Positions 10,801-20,298 are shown, counted from the first letter of the stretch. The stretch: DNA of 64,000 bases from Bufo bufo (GCF_905171765.1 NC_053390.1:578486471-578550470), one strand, 5' to 3'. The notes: generated by a model from the sequence alone, not told the origin. A program made the numbers and translations.

Positions 10801-11255
10801 TCCACCTCTGGTGAAGAGCTAGGTGGATGCCCTTGGGAAACCCTGGCAGCAGAGTCTTCAAACAGCATAAGAGACTGCTGCATAACTTGAGGCTCAGACA
10901 GTTTCCCTGATATGCATGGGGGTGATGTGACAGACCGATGGGCTTGGTTTTCATGCGCCATCTGTGCGCTTTCTGCAGAAGACTGGGTGGGAGATAATGT
11001 GAACGTGCTGGATGCACTGTCGGCCACCCAATTGACTAATGCCTGTACCTGCTCAGGCCTTACCATCCTTAGAACGGCATTGGGCCCCACCAAATATCCC
11101 TGTAAATTCTGGCGGCTACTGGGACCTGAGGTAGTTGGTACACTAGGACATGTGGCTGTGGCAGAACGGCCACGTCCTCTCCCAGCACCAGAGGGTCCAC
11201 TAACACCACCACGACCATGTCCGCGTCCGCGTCCCTTATTAGATGTTTTCCTCAT
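7803..11255 (-). CDS. hAT transposase with BED zinc finger, intact
   Basis: This is an uninterrupted 1150-residue protein expected to cut and rejoin hAT ends in the nucleus. The order is: an Arg/Gly-rich start (1-30); an acidic middle (150-235); a BED-type zinc finger at about 282-330 with C299, C302, H323 and H328; Ala/Ser-rich linkers (345-385 and 560-585); and an RNase-H-like core. The core shows TDTWTS at 511-516 (first Asp), VCDNG at 641-645 (second Asp), CLAHVLNLVV at 662-671 and RWNSTLHMLDRL at 726-737. An acidic run follows at 859-876. The C-terminal dimerisation domain is at about 1076-1137, with the catalytic Glu in SERVFSAAGG (E1105). At 1150 residues it is long for the family, mostly because of low-complexity inserts. 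The ATG lies 22 bp from a 295-bp tandem repeat that may hold its promoter. No frameshift or stop is visible. Confidence 0.93.
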   Translation of the reverse strand: MRKTSNKGRGRGHGRGGVSGPSGAGRGRGRSATATCPSVPTTSGPSSRQNLQGYLVGPNAVLRMVRPEQVQALVNWVADSASSTFTLSPTQSSAESAQMAHENQAHRSVTSPPCISGKLSEPQVMQQSLMLFEDSAARVSQGHPPSSSPEVEEIECTNAQPLMFPDDEDMGIPPQHVSDDDETQVPTAASFCSVQTKQEVRGQDWVEDDAGDDEVLDPTWNEGRAIDFHSSEEEAVVRPSQQRSKRGSSGQNQNTRRQETPPATDRRHLRPSTPKAASRSSLAWHFFKQCADDKTRVVCTLCHQSLKRGINVLNLSTTCMTRHLHAKHELQWSKHLKNKEVTQAPPAASSAAAASASSAAAAASGSSAAAAAASASSSASGGTLAPAAQQTWDVPPTPPPASPSISTMSHGSVQLSISQTFERKRKFPPSHPRSLAFNASISKLLAYEMLSFRLVDTHSFKQLMSLAVPQYVVPSRHYFSKRAVPSLHKQVSDKIKCALRNAICCKVHLTTDTWTSKHGQGRYISLTAHWVNVVAAGPQAESCLAHVLPPPRIAGQHSLPPVSSSSSSSSASSSSSSTCSSSQPHTFTTNFNTARGKRQQAILKLICLGDRPHTAQELWRGIEQQTDEWLLPVSLKPGLVVCDNGRNLVAALGLAGLTHIPCLAHVLNLVVQKFIRNYPDMSELLHKVRAVCSRFRRSHPAAARLSALQHNFCLPAHRLICDVPTRWNSTLHMLDRLCEQQQAIVEFQLQHARVSRTVDQTHFTTNDWASMRDLCALLRCFEYSTNMASGDDAVISVTIPLLCLLEKTLRAMMEEEVAQEEEGSFLALSGQSLRSDSEGGFLQHQRPGTNVARQGPLLEDEEDEDEEEVEEDEDEACSQRGGTQSSSGPSLVRGWGETQDDDDTPPTEDSLSLPLGSLAHMSDYMLQCLRNDSKVAHILTCADYWVATLLDPRYKDNVPTLLPTLERDRKMREYKRTLVDALLRAFPNVTGEPVEAQGEGRGGARGRQRSCVTPSSSEGRVSMAEMWKSFVNTPQLSAPPPDTERVSRRQHFTNMVEQYLCTPLHVVTDVSAPFNFWVSKLSTWPELAFYALEVPACPAASVLSERVFSAAGGVITDKRSRLSTANVDKLTFIKMNQAWIPQDLSIPCAD

Positions 11256-11277
11256 TGTTCCTGTTCACCACAATTTT

Positions 11278-11770
11278 GAGAATGGCAAATTTGGGAATAG
11301 TTTTTCAACCCAGAAAAAAAAGTGTGCTTTTACGGTCACTACAAATAACTTGACCAGCTAAAACAGTACAGATTTGCTTGAATAGAAATGTGAGACCTGT
11401 TTTTTTTTGCACTGTGTGACAGGTTAAGGTTTAATCTCAGAATCAGACTAGTATCTGCACGGTAGCGTGTGTCTTAGGTTTTTCTGAATGACACTATCAG
11501 TACCTTCAATGTAAGATATCCTTTTTGGGATAGATTTCAAGTAGGCCTCAAATACCAGAAACTAGTTATTTGGAGAATGGCAAATTTGGGAATAGTTTTT
11601 CAACCCAGAAAATAAAGTGTGCTTTTACGGTCGCTACAAATAACTTGACCAGCTAAAACAGTACAGATTTGCTTGAATAGAAATGTGAGACCTGTTTTTT
11701 TTTGCACTGTGTGACAGGTTAAGGTTTAATCTCAGAATCAGACTTCTATCTGCACGGTAGCGTGTGTCTT
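11278..11770. repeat. 295-bp tandem units upstream of the transposase, first part
   Basis: Units start with GAGAATGGCAAATTTGGG at 11278 and 11573, giving a 295-bp period. The second unit is interrupted after 198 bp by the nested LINE. The remaining 97 bp follow at 18047-18143, so the arithmetic closes exactly. Units are nearly identical. They lie directly upstream of the transposase start on its coding strand, which suggests, but does not prove, repeated promoter monomers. Confidence 0.9.
11753..11770. repeat. LINE target duplication, left copy
   Basis: CACGGTAGCGTGTGTCTT precedes the poly-T tract and recurs at 18029-18046. This is an 18-bp duplication made by target-primed insertion; the last T merges with the tail. 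Confidence 0.9.
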
Positions 11771-12151
11771 TTTTTTTTTTTTTTAATTGAAAATTTTTAT
11801 TGTTTTCAATTTTTTCAAAGCATTGTACATTTTCCAATAATTAAGACGTACAACATTACAAGTGACATAAGCATAAGCGAAGATCACCTAATGTAAGGTG
11901 TCACAAATAGAAATATGAAAACAAAGGGCGGTTAAGCCCAACGTGACAGGTATCAGCAAGAAGTATAAGTCTAACATCTAAGTTAGGTTGAGCATGAAAG
12001 CGCGAAAATAAAGTTCACAATTCTATGATATAGGTGTAAGGGTGGGGGAGGAGGAAGAGGATGGGGGGGAGTGGTAAGGATTGTTAGTAATTTGCCATCT
12101 GGGGAGGTGTACTAGGGAGGGTTATGAAAAATAGCCACAAGAATTTTGTAT
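11771..12151 (-). other. LINE 3' UTR with C-rich sense strand
   Basis: This is the non-coding tail between the end of ORF2 and the A-tail. At about 12039-12080 the plus strand is a G-rich purine run (GGTGGGGGAGGAGGAAGAGG and more), so the LINE RNA itself would be C-rich there. A truncated relative at 54148-54623 keeps a similar run. Confidence 0.6.
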
Positions 12152-15100
12152 CTAGGAGAAGTTCCTGTAACGTTTCCTGGGTGTCCAAGTTTTTAGAAAA
12201 GAAGGTCTAGAATGTGCTTCCCAATGTGAAATTTCCTCTAATCTATATATTTGGTCCACTTTATTTGTCCAGTGTTCAATACTGGGGATTTCAGAAGATA
12301 GCCAGTGGGTTGGTAAAAGTAATCTAGCCGCAGCCAAAAGGAGGGTAAAGAGGGATTTTTAATGTAGGCCCAGGCCCTCCATCCCTAGAGATAATAGGGT
12401 CAATTCAGGGGAGCAAGGGAGGGATGACTCACATATCTGGTTACACAGTTTGGTGATTGTGTGCCACCATGGGTTAATCTTTTCGCATGACCACCAAATA
12501 TGTAAGAAGGTTCCTTTGGTTTCATGACATCTCCAACACTGGTCAGTGGCTGTTGTACTATACCTATAGGTTTTATCTGGAGTTCTATACCACTGCATAA
12601 GGATCTTGTAGCTGTTTTCTTGGATTCGTATGCACCTAGATAATTTATGTGGTAGGATTAAAATTCTTGAAGTTTCTTGAGGGGTCAGTGATCTTTGTAG
12701 GTCTTTTTCCCACTTGCCCACTATTGCCGGTTTAACAAAGGAAGTAGGGGATTTCAGGTGTTTATAAATTGTGGAGATAGATTTAGGAGGGTATCTCTTA
12801 TTGCTTATCATTTCCACCAACCATCTTGTTCCCTCTGATATATGGAGATTTTTAGCCCTACTGAGTAATTCAGTCTTAAGGAAGTGTAACAGGGTGGGAT
12901 TATGAATCTGTGTCCCCAAGAGTTTGCATATTTCTGAGTCAGAGATAATACACCCATCTGTATCTAAGAATTGGGCTATGGAGATCAATGAGGACCTAAT
13001 GAGCGACGGACAGCTTTCTCTCAGTTCTTTGGGGGCCAAGTTAATTATGTCTTATATGAGCATAAGCGAAGTGAGAGGTATTGGAGCTCCACTGATGGAC
13101 GAGAAACCCCCCCAGACCCTTAAAGTGCTACGTATAATAGGGTTAGGTATTGAGGATTGGGTCGGGGGTAGTCTGTCAGCCAGCAACAGGGCTCGGGGAG
13201 AGGAGGGAAGGAGAGCAGTCTCTAATGTGAGCCAGGATTTATGTATAGGCTCCCTAATCCAATCAATAGCTCTAGAGAGCTGAATGGCTTGCATATAAGA
13301 TTTAGGATCGGGGAGGCCAATACCTCCTCTAGTTCTAGGTTTAGTTAAGGTATCAAAGGAGATACGGGGGCTTTTACCTTGCCAAATAAATTTACGGATA
13401 TGCTTGTTTAGGGAAGCAAAATATGAATTGGGGATGTTAATAGGGAGAACTTGCATCATATATGTAAGTTTTGGCATGATCAGAGACATAAAGATATTCT
13501 TCCTTCCAAACCATGAGAGATAGGGAGAATCCAGGGAGTCCATTTGAGCTATCATAGAGGCTAAGAGGGGTTTATAGTTTAATTGAAATAGATCAGGCAG
13601 ATGGGAGGACAGTTTAATCCCTAGATAAGTTAGTTGTTGGGTTTGCCAGTTAAAAGGGGAGTTAATTTGGAGGGAGGCAAGACTGGTGGAGGAAAGGCCT
13701 ATATGTAAAACTTGGGACTTGGAAGGATTGACCTTAAAGTTGGAAAGGGAGCCAAAGAAGTCAAGTATTGAGAGAATCCTGGGCATGGATCTCTGTGGAT
13801 TAGTGGTGATGATCAGTAGATCATCAGCAAAAGCTGCCAATTTAAATTCTTGTTTCTCTCTCTAAGGGCTTGAAGGAGGGATTCCATTACAAGGACAAAG
13901 ATGAGTGGAGAGAGGGGGCATCCCTGCCTCGTTCCATTTCTAATGGGGAAAAGGGAGGAAGAAGTCTGTTTACTGACACGGACACCGAGAAGCAGGTGTA
14001 CATGGAGAATATAGAGTTGATATATTGCTCAGGAATTTGGAATTTTGTCAAGGCTAATCTGATATAAGTCCAGTCTACTCTATCAAATGCTTTCTCGGCG
14101 TCCGTGCCAAGCAAAACTAGAGGGTAGGATTTATGTGAGGCATAGAACAGGGCATCTAAAATTTTCGTGGTGTTATCCTTGCCTTCCCTACCTTTAACAA
14201 AACCCACCTGATCAGGTCGAATAAGTTCAGGGAGTAAGCTTTGGAGCCTAGTGGCCAGCATTTTTGCTAAAAGTTTAAGATCTACATTAAGTAAGGAAAT
14301 TGGGCGATAGTTGGAGCAGACCGAGAGGTCCTTACCATCCTTGGGAATTATCGTAATGACTGCTTTAGTCATGTCAGAGGAGAGTGGTTTATTGGCCAAT
14401 GAGAGATTACAGATACGAAGTAAGTGGGGTAGTAGAATACTTTGAAAGGATGAATAGTAAGTTATGGGGAGACCATCGGGGCCAGGGCATTTGCCTCTAG
14501 GGGTAGCTTTAATTGCAATGATTAGTTCCGGGATAGTGAACGGTTTGGTCAGGGATTTTTGTTGTGCCGAATTTAATGTTGGGAGGTTAAGGGTCTCCAG
14601 AAATGAATTGATATTGCTCTCTCTGCTTAAGGAGGGATCAGGGAGGTTAGAGGCTGGAAGATTATATAGGGATTTGTAAAATAGTCTAAATTGTTCAGCT
14701 ATTTCTTCTGCTTTGAATAATTGAACACCCTGGGGGGATTTAATGGACTGAACGTAGCGGGAGTCTCTTCTCTGTTTAATACGACTCATAACATATTTTG
14801 AAGCTTTATTTCCATGAGCATAAATCCTCTGCTGAGCAGACAGGAAAAATTTAGCTGAACGCTCATTCAGAAGGTTCTTCAGCTGAGTTCTAAGAGAAGA
14901 GAGTTCCGCAAGTCTCTGTGCCATCAAACTTTGTTTATGGGCTTTTTCCACCTGGTGGATTTGTAAAAGCAGGGTGTTGAGTTTCTTCTCTGATTCTTTC
15001 TTTAAGAAAGAGCACAGGCTGATCAATCTTCCGCGTATATAGGCTTTATGAGCGTCCCAGATAACTTGAGGGCTTACTTCAGGGGTGTTGTTAATTAGGA

Positions 15101-15917
15101 AGTATTCTTCTAAGTAAGAGGATATTTGGGCAGTATGTTTCGTGTTACTCAGTAGGGATTCATTAAATCTCCAATTAGGTTGTCTATCACTTTTTATTTC
15201 CGGGGATATAGTACAAAAAATTGGAGAGTGGTCTGATAGGGTGATGTCTCCTATTTTGGGTGCAGTACAGTATTGTAGTTTCTCCTTTGGGACTAGGATG
15301 TAATCAATTCTGCTATATGAATTATTCGGGGGCGAATAAAAAGAGTAATCTCTTAAATCTGGGTTGTGGCAACGCCATACATCTATAATTCCCAGGTTGT
15401 GTAGTGTAGTATGTATTAGTCTGAGATTTTTTGCGGGGATAGGGGATTTCTTAGATGATGTATCTATTAAAGGGTTGAAAGCAATATTAAAGTCTCCTGT
15501 GACAAGCAGGAAGCCCTCTCTATGCTGCTCTATTAAAGAAAATATGTTATTAAGCCAGTTAAGTTGGTCAGTATTTGGAGCGTAAATATTTACAAATGTG
15601 AACATAGACTGTCCTACCAGGCCTTTAAGGATTAAATATCGACCCTCTGGGTCCTGGATATGAGACTTGTATTGAAATGGAAGGCCTCTGCGGAAGCCTA
15701 TGCTGACTCCCCTCGAGGCTGCACCCCCGGCCCCACAATGATACCAGCAAGGGAATCTGGAAAAAGAAAGATTAGGATAGTTGTTATGTTTAAAATGTGT
15801 CTCTTGGAGAAATACCACTGAGCATTTTTCCTTGTGTAGGAGAGATAAGATCTGGCACCTTTTTGAAGGGGATCTCAGCCCTTTAACATTATATGAGGCT
15901 AATTTAAAATCCGCCAT
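12152..15917 (-). pseudogene. Tx1/L1-like LINE ORF2 (endonuclease and reverse transcriptase), broken
   Basis: ORF2 starts MADFKLASYNVKGL at 15917. The APE endonuclease shows LQETHF (Glu39) and, further on, SDHSPI. The reverse transcriptase shows KCPGPDGLP, YRPISLLN, QVGFVKGRE and GTDAEKAFDRVDW (motif A) in frame to about 13950. A single-base indel in the T/C run near 13945 shifts the frame. In the next frame come [13 protein letters not shown] and FADDLL (motif C, about 13830). This frame is interrupted by TAA at 13052-13054 and TAA at 12359-12361. A cysteine-containing C-terminal region (CWRCHETKGTFLHIWWSC) precedes the final stop at about 12152. Function was nicking the target and copying LINE RNA. 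Three simple lesions only. Confidence 0.9.
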
Positions 15918-16847
15918 AATATTTTAGTAGGATGGGAAGACCATACGCTGTAGGTGATAATATAATTAAATAATTGGCAAACCAGATATATCGTGAAGCG
16001 GAGAGTGCAGCCACGAGAGGACCCACAAAACGCCCATCTCCTCAGATTTTTCCTTCCACTATCTTTCTCTCCCGACGGGGGACTCTGCTCCCATATTGAA
16101 AAGGATGTAGAATTGTTTCTTAAGTACCTGTCAAGGTAAGAACAAATAAAACAAGAACCAAAAAACTTAAATAAAAACAATGAGAGGTTGAGTATCATCC
16201 TGACAAGGCAGGGTGTATACATACTCTGTTTGTCAGAGATAACAGAACCAGTAAGGGGGGAAAGGGTATTATACCCAGAAGCACTTTCCCTCTAGGTTAG
16301 TAATAATACCAAAACGTAATGAGATTAAGTGGTAATAGTAGTGGGGGAAGGATGGGGATCCTTTTGATAGTTACATCAATTTTCAGATTCGGTCTCCCAT
16401 GGGGAAACCGGGTAATGGTTAAGGAGAGAAGGCTATATCTGTAGTTATTTAGCCAAGAAGAAGAAGACAGCCTGGAGTATTTAAAAGAAAGAAAAGAAAA
16501 GGAAAATATGTAAGTAAGGTGGCTCATTTGACTTTCTCAATGTAGTAGATCATAAGTAAATGGGAAAACATAAGTGGAAAAATAAAGTAAATTTGGTTAT
16601 AGCATGACTAGCCTGGCATTCAAACAGATGGGAAAACTCAGAGGAAAGATCCCTACTGTCTCTACCTCTGTTACTCAGTGAAGAGCAAGGCCCGAAAATA
16701 GAGCGGACCCAGCTCCACACCAAGCACATAGCATGAAGTCACTACATTAAGCATAAAATAGAGGCTCAGCTGTATTACATCCAATCAGTCGATTTTCTTG
16801 GTCACCTAAATCATAAAAAGAGAAAGAGGAAAAGAAAATAGGGCTAT
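15918..16847. other. LINE inter-ORF region
   Basis: About 930 bp separate ORF1 and ORF2. I find no conserved reading frame in it. It is longer than the short spacers usual in L1-type elements. Confidence 0.5.
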
Positions 16848-17936
16848 CTAGCTGTCCGCCATGGAAAGACGCTTTGGGGTGGAAAAGGAATCTCTTCTTC
16901 TGCCGTTTCTTTGTGGCCTTGGGGTGCGTTGGGGCTCCCAGGGGATGGTCTTGGGTAATTCTGGTAGAGAATTCAGATTCTGGACCATGTCCCAGTTAGC
17001 AATAGGCAATGGAGACAGCTGAAGGAGATCATAGGTCTTGTCCAGGTCTGTAAATGAGGAGACATGGATGCGACGGCCATCATGAAGGAAGGATAAACCA
17101 AAAGGAAATGTCCATCTATAGATGATTCTTTTCTGTCTAAGCCAATCTGTGAGAGGTTTTAAAGCTTTGCGCTTTTTGAGAGTTGATTGTGACAGGTCTT
17201 GATAAATGGAAATACTGTTATTCTCCCATTCTATTGAGTTAGAGCTCCTCGCGCCGGCCAGAATGGCTTCTTTCACAGGAAAGTGTAGAAATCTGCATAT
17301 TATATCTCTGGGCGGCTCGTTGTCCCTTGGTTTAGGTCTAAGGGCTCTGTGTGCCCGTTCAAGCAGGACTTCATGTGCCGAGTCAGGGCCCAGAATCTTA
17401 AGGCATATATGGATTACCGTTTCAGGAATATCTACTGCCATGACGGTCTCAGGTATCCCTCTGAAACGCAGGTTGTTACACCTGCTTCTATTCTCCTGGT
17501 CCTCCATGGCTGTGTATAGGGCATTTAAGTGGCACTGTGCTAGCGACATGCTAGATGACACTTCTCCTTGATGTTGGAGGATTGTGGCCTGTGTTTCTTC
17601 TAGGGCCTCCACTCTCCTACCTATGTGTCTGACGTCTTCTGTTATAGAAGATATGTCCACACTTATGGGGCCCAGGGCTTCTGCTAGCGCTTCTTTCAGA
17701 AAGGCTCTAGAGATTGGTAGGCATTCCGCTTCACTGGGGTCATCTCCTACCTGTTCACTACCGCAGGTGGCTGGTTGTTTATGACCGGAGCGTGGGGTGC
17801 CGGGCGCCATCTTAGATTCTCGGCTCCCAGTAGCAGCGGCAGCTTTTTTCATAAATTTCTCAATTTCTCCCGCTTGACTTTGGGAGCGGTTGCCTCCTGG
17901 TTGGTCAGTGGGCTTTTGGCCCCTGATTTTCACCAT
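16848..17936 (-). CDS. Tx1/L1-like LINE ORF1 protein, intact
   Basis: This 362-residue ORF1 protein is an RNA-binding nucleic-acid chaperone of the L1 type that coats the LINE RNA. It has a basic, disordered start (1-60) and a predicted coiled coil at about 90-150 (DISSITEDVRHIGRRVEAL, MEDQENRSR). An RRM follows at about 150-240 with RCNNLRFRGIPE and the HRALRPKPRD and RDIICRF strands. A C-terminal domain at about 240-310 includes IYQDLSQSTLKKRKAL. The order matches L1 ORF1. The ATG is the first in frame, 92 bp inside the element end. No stops interrupt it. ORF2 begins 930 bp downstream. Confidence 0.88.
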   Translation of the reverse strand: MVKIRGQKPTDQPGGNRSQSQAGEIEKFMKKAAAATGSRESKMAPGTPRSGHKQPATCGSEQVGDDPSEAECLPISRAFLKEALAEALGPISVDISSITEDVRHIGRRVEALEETQATILQHQGEVSSSMSLAQCHLNALYTAMEDQENRSRCNNLRFRGIPETVMAVDIPETVIHICLKILGPDSAHEVLLERAHRALRPKPRDNEPPRDIICRFLHFPVKEAILAGARSSNSIEWENNSISIYQDLSQSTLKKRKALKPLTDWLRQKRIIYRWTFPFGLSFLHDGRRIHVSSFTDLDKTYDLLQLSPLPIANWDMVQNLNSLPELPKTIPWEPQRTPRPQRNGRRRDSFSTPKRLSMADS

Positions 17937-18028
17937 TTCTGGCTTTGGTGGGCTTAAAATTAGGTGCTTTGAGGGATATGCAGGCAGGAGAGCAGCGCTC
18001 TACACGTCCATCCGGATCAAGCGCTGGC

Positions 18029-18046
18029 CACGGTAGCGTGTGTCTT
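18029..18046. repeat. LINE target duplication, right copy
   Basis: CACGGTAGCGTGTGTCTT matches 11753-11770 exactly at the 5' end of the nested LINE. Confidence 0.9.
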
Positions 18047-18560
18047 AGGTTTTTCTGAATGACACTATCAGTACATTCAATGTAAGATATCCTTTTTGGG
18101 ATAGATTTTAAGTAGGCCTCAAATACCAGAAACTAGTTATTTGGAGAATGGCAAATTTGGGAATAGTTCTTCAACCCAGAAAAAAAAGTGTGCTTTTACG
18201 GTCGCTACAAATAACTTGACCAGCTAAAACAGTACAGATTTGCTTGAATAGAAATGTGAGACCAGTTTTTTTTTGCAGTGTGTGACAGGTTAAGGTTTAA
18301 TCTCAGAATCAGACTTCTATCTGCACGGTAGTGTGTGTCTTAGGTTTTTCTGAATGACACTATCAGTACCTTCAATGTAAGATATCCTTTTTGGGATAGA
18401 TTTCAAGTAGGCCTCAAATACCAGAAACTAGTTATTTGGAGAATGGCAAATTTGGGAATAGTTTTTCAACCCAGAAAAAAAAGTGTGCTTTTACGGTCAC
18501 TACAAATAACTTGACCAGCTAAAACAGTACAGATTTGCTTGAATAGAAATGTCAGGTCTA
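18047..18560. repeat. 295-bp tandem units, second part
   Basis: This is the remainder of the LINE-split unit (18047-18143), a complete unit (18144-18438) and a partial unit (18439 to about 18560). GAGAATGGCAAATTTGGG marks the unit starts. Divergence from the units at 11278-11770 is a few bases per unit. Confidence 0.9.
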
Positions 18561-18580
18561 TTTTTTAGGCGCTGGGTGAC

Positions 18581-18885
18581 AGGCTCAACTTGCCCCTGAT
18601 GTAGTATATGGCCAAAAAATAACCACCCTGTTGATGGTTAAATGCACTTGGGTGACACAGGCTCAGCCTGCACCAGATGTAGTATATGGGCAAAAAATAA
18701 TCAGACTGTTGATGGTTAAATGCACTTCGGTGACACAGGCTCAGCCTGCAGCTGATGTAGTATATGGCCAAAAAATAACCAGACTGTTGATGGTTAAATG
18801 CACTTCGGTGACACAGGCTCAGCCTGCAGCTGATGTAGGATATAGCACAAAATAACCACACTATTGATGGTTAAATACACTTGGT
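18581..18885. repeat. 78-bp tandem repeat, about 4 units
   Basis: TTGATGGTTAAATGCACTT recurs at 18631, 18709 and 18787 and, diverged, at 18864. Units contain GGTGACACAGGCTCAGCCTG and GATGTAGTATATGGCC. This is the third distinct tandem array in the same hAT element, near its right end. Confidence 0.9.
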
Positions 18886-19409
18886 GATAGCTTGTGCTGG
18901 CGCACCACAAGTCACAAAATGCCGCCGATCACCCCAGAAAAAAAAGTGATCTAAAAACGCTCTGGGCAACCTCAAAAAAGTGAGCAAGTCAATACTAGCA
19001 CTTCAATGATCCACAGCTGCAGATCGATCACAGAATGAAGTCTTTTGGAGGAGTTAATCATTGCCTAATCTCGCCCTAACGTCGCAGCTGCAACCTCTCC
19101 CTATGCTTGAATCAGCAGAGTGACGTGCAGCGCAACGTGACCCAAGCTTATATAGAGGCTGGGTCACATGCTGCACTGGCCAATCACAGCCATGCCAATA
19201 GTAGGCAAGGCTGTGATGGCCTCTTGGGGCAAGTAGTATGACGCTTGTTGATTGGCTGCTTTGCAGCCTTTCAAAAAGCGCCAAGAAAGCGCCGAACACC
19301 GAACCCGAACACGGACTTTTACGAAAATGTTCGGGTTCGGGTCCGTGTCACGGACACCCCAAAATTCGGTACGAACCCAAACTATACAGTTCGGGTTCGC
19401 TCATCCCTA
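18886..19409. promoter_or_regulatory. hAT right terminus and subterminal region
   Basis: The unique right flank ends in a cluster of CCGAAC/GTTCGGG words (19290-19400) and the inverted terminus at 19387-19409. It mirrors the left subterminal cluster at 4201-4330. No gene is seen. Confidence 0.6.
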
Positions 19410-19417
19410 ATCATGAG
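19410..19417. repeat. hAT target duplication, right (ATCATGAG)
   Basis: Exact copy of 4173-4180. The Tc1 transposase reading frame resumes across it (RRKGTAHD on this side, then DPKHSTSSVKH on the other). Confidence 0.93.
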
Positions 19418-19938
19418 CAGTTCCTTTCCTTCTCCATACTCTTCTCTTCCCATCACTCTGGTACAAGTTGATCTTGGTCTCATCTGTCCATAGGATGTTG
19501 TTCCAAAACTGTGAAGGCTTTTTTAGATGTCGTTTGGCAAATTCTAATCTGGCCTTCCTGTTTTTGAGGCTCACCAATGGTTTACATCTTGTGGTGAACC
19601 CTCTGTATTCACTCTGGTGAAGTCTTCTCTTGATTGTTGACTTTGACACACATACACCTACCTCCTGGAGAGTGTTCTTGATCTGGCAAACTGTTGTGAA
19701 GGGTGTTTTCTTCACCAGGGAAAGAATTCTTCGGTCATCCACCACAGTTGTTTTCTGTGGTCTTCCGGGTCTTTTGGTGTTGTTGAGCTCACCAGTGCGT
19801 TCCTTCTTTTTAAGAATGTTCCAAACGGTTGTTTTGTCCACGCCTAATGTTTTTGCTATCTCTCAGATGGGTTTGTTTTGTTTTTTTCAGCCTAATGATG
19901 GCTTGCTTCACTGATAGTGACAGCTCTTTAGATATCAT
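19418..19938 (-). pseudogene. Tc1 transposase, N-terminal part
   Basis: This is the first half of the Tc1 transposase. A start codon at 19936-19938 gives MISKELSLSVKQAIIRL, followed by a frameshift in a T/A-rich stretch near 19870. Then VDKTTVWNIL and KRPGRPQKTT, the helix-turn-helix DNA-binding region with the GRPQ hook, are in frame. The first catalytic Asp is in LWTDETKINLY. The protein ends at the hAT insertion after WRRKGTAHD and continues at 4172. The role is binding Tc1 ends and cut-and-paste at TA. Confidence 0.92.
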
Positions 19939-20213
19939 CTTGAGAGTTGACAGCAACAGATTCCAAATGGAAATAGCACACTTGAAATGAACTCTGGACC
20001 TTTTATCTGCTCATTGTAATTGGGATAATGAGGGAATAACACACACCTGGCCATGGAACAGCTGAGAAGCCAATTGTCCCATTACTTTTGGTTCCTTAAT
20101 AAGTGGTAGGCACATATGCAAACTATTGTAATTCCTACACCGTTCACCTGATTTGGATGTAAATACCCTTAAATTAAAGCTGACAGTCTGCAGTTAAAGA
20201 ACATCTTGTTCGT

Positions 20214-20296
20214 TTCATTTCAAATCCATTGTGGTGGTGTATAGAACCAAAAATGTTAGAATTGTGTTGATGTCCCAATATTTATGGACCTGACTG
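20214..20296 (-). repeat. Tc1 right terminal inverted repeat
   Basis: Reverse complement of 3583-3663 with few mismatches, ending CCTGACTG before a TA. Confidence 0.9.
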
Positions 20297-20298
20297 TA

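Larger units (their letters stand above)
11771..18028 (-). mobile_element. Tx1/L1-like LINE, full length, nested in the hAT
   Basis: This is a 6.26 kb minus-strand LINE. It has an A-tail (poly-T at about 11771-11784), a 3' UTR, ORF2, an unusually long inter-ORF region, ORF1 and a short 5' leader ending at 18028. An 18-bp target duplication flanks it. The ORF1 RNA-binding organisation and ORF2 endonuclease/reverse transcriptase order match the L1/Tx1 group known in frogs and fishes. ORF1 is intact. ORF2 has one frameshift and two nonsense codons, so this copy is dead but young. It inserted into unit two of the hAT 295-bp repeats. Confidence 0.9.
4181..19409 (-). mobile_element. Large autonomous-looking hAT transposon with nested LINE
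   Basis: The left end reads TAGAGTTGAGCGAAC and the right end, reverse complemented, reads TAGGGATGAGCGAAC. An exact 8-bp duplication flanks it, so the boundaries are firm. Length is 15,229 bp, or about 8.95 kb without the nested LINE and its duplicated target. From left to right it has a CGGGTTCG-rich subterminal zone, a 141-bp minisatellite (about 4495-7690), an intact transposase gene on the minus strand (7803-11255), 295-bp tandem units split by the LINE, a 78-bp array (about 18581-18885) and a right subterminal zone. An intact transposase and intact ends suggest the copy was recently active. Whether it still moves cannot be told from sequence. Confidence 0.93.
3583..20296 (-). mobile_element. 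Tc1-like DNA transposon, split by a 15 kb hAT insertion
   Basis: Terminal inverted repeats of about 80 bp bound this element. The left end begins CAGTCAGGTCCATAAATATT, and the right end is its near-exact reverse complement. TA dinucleotides flank it at 3581-3582 and 20297-20298, as expected for Tc1/mariner. After removal of the nested hAT (4181-19409 plus one duplication copy), the Tc1 would be about 1.5 kb, a normal length. The transposase runs on the minus strand. The insertion site lies between the two halves of a CR1-like LINE, whose sequence is continuous across it. Confidence 0.92.

Noticed and set aside
18565..18861. Repeated 98-codon minus-strand frame as a protein
   Set aside because: Product of the 78-bp (26-codon) tandem repeat inside the hAT.
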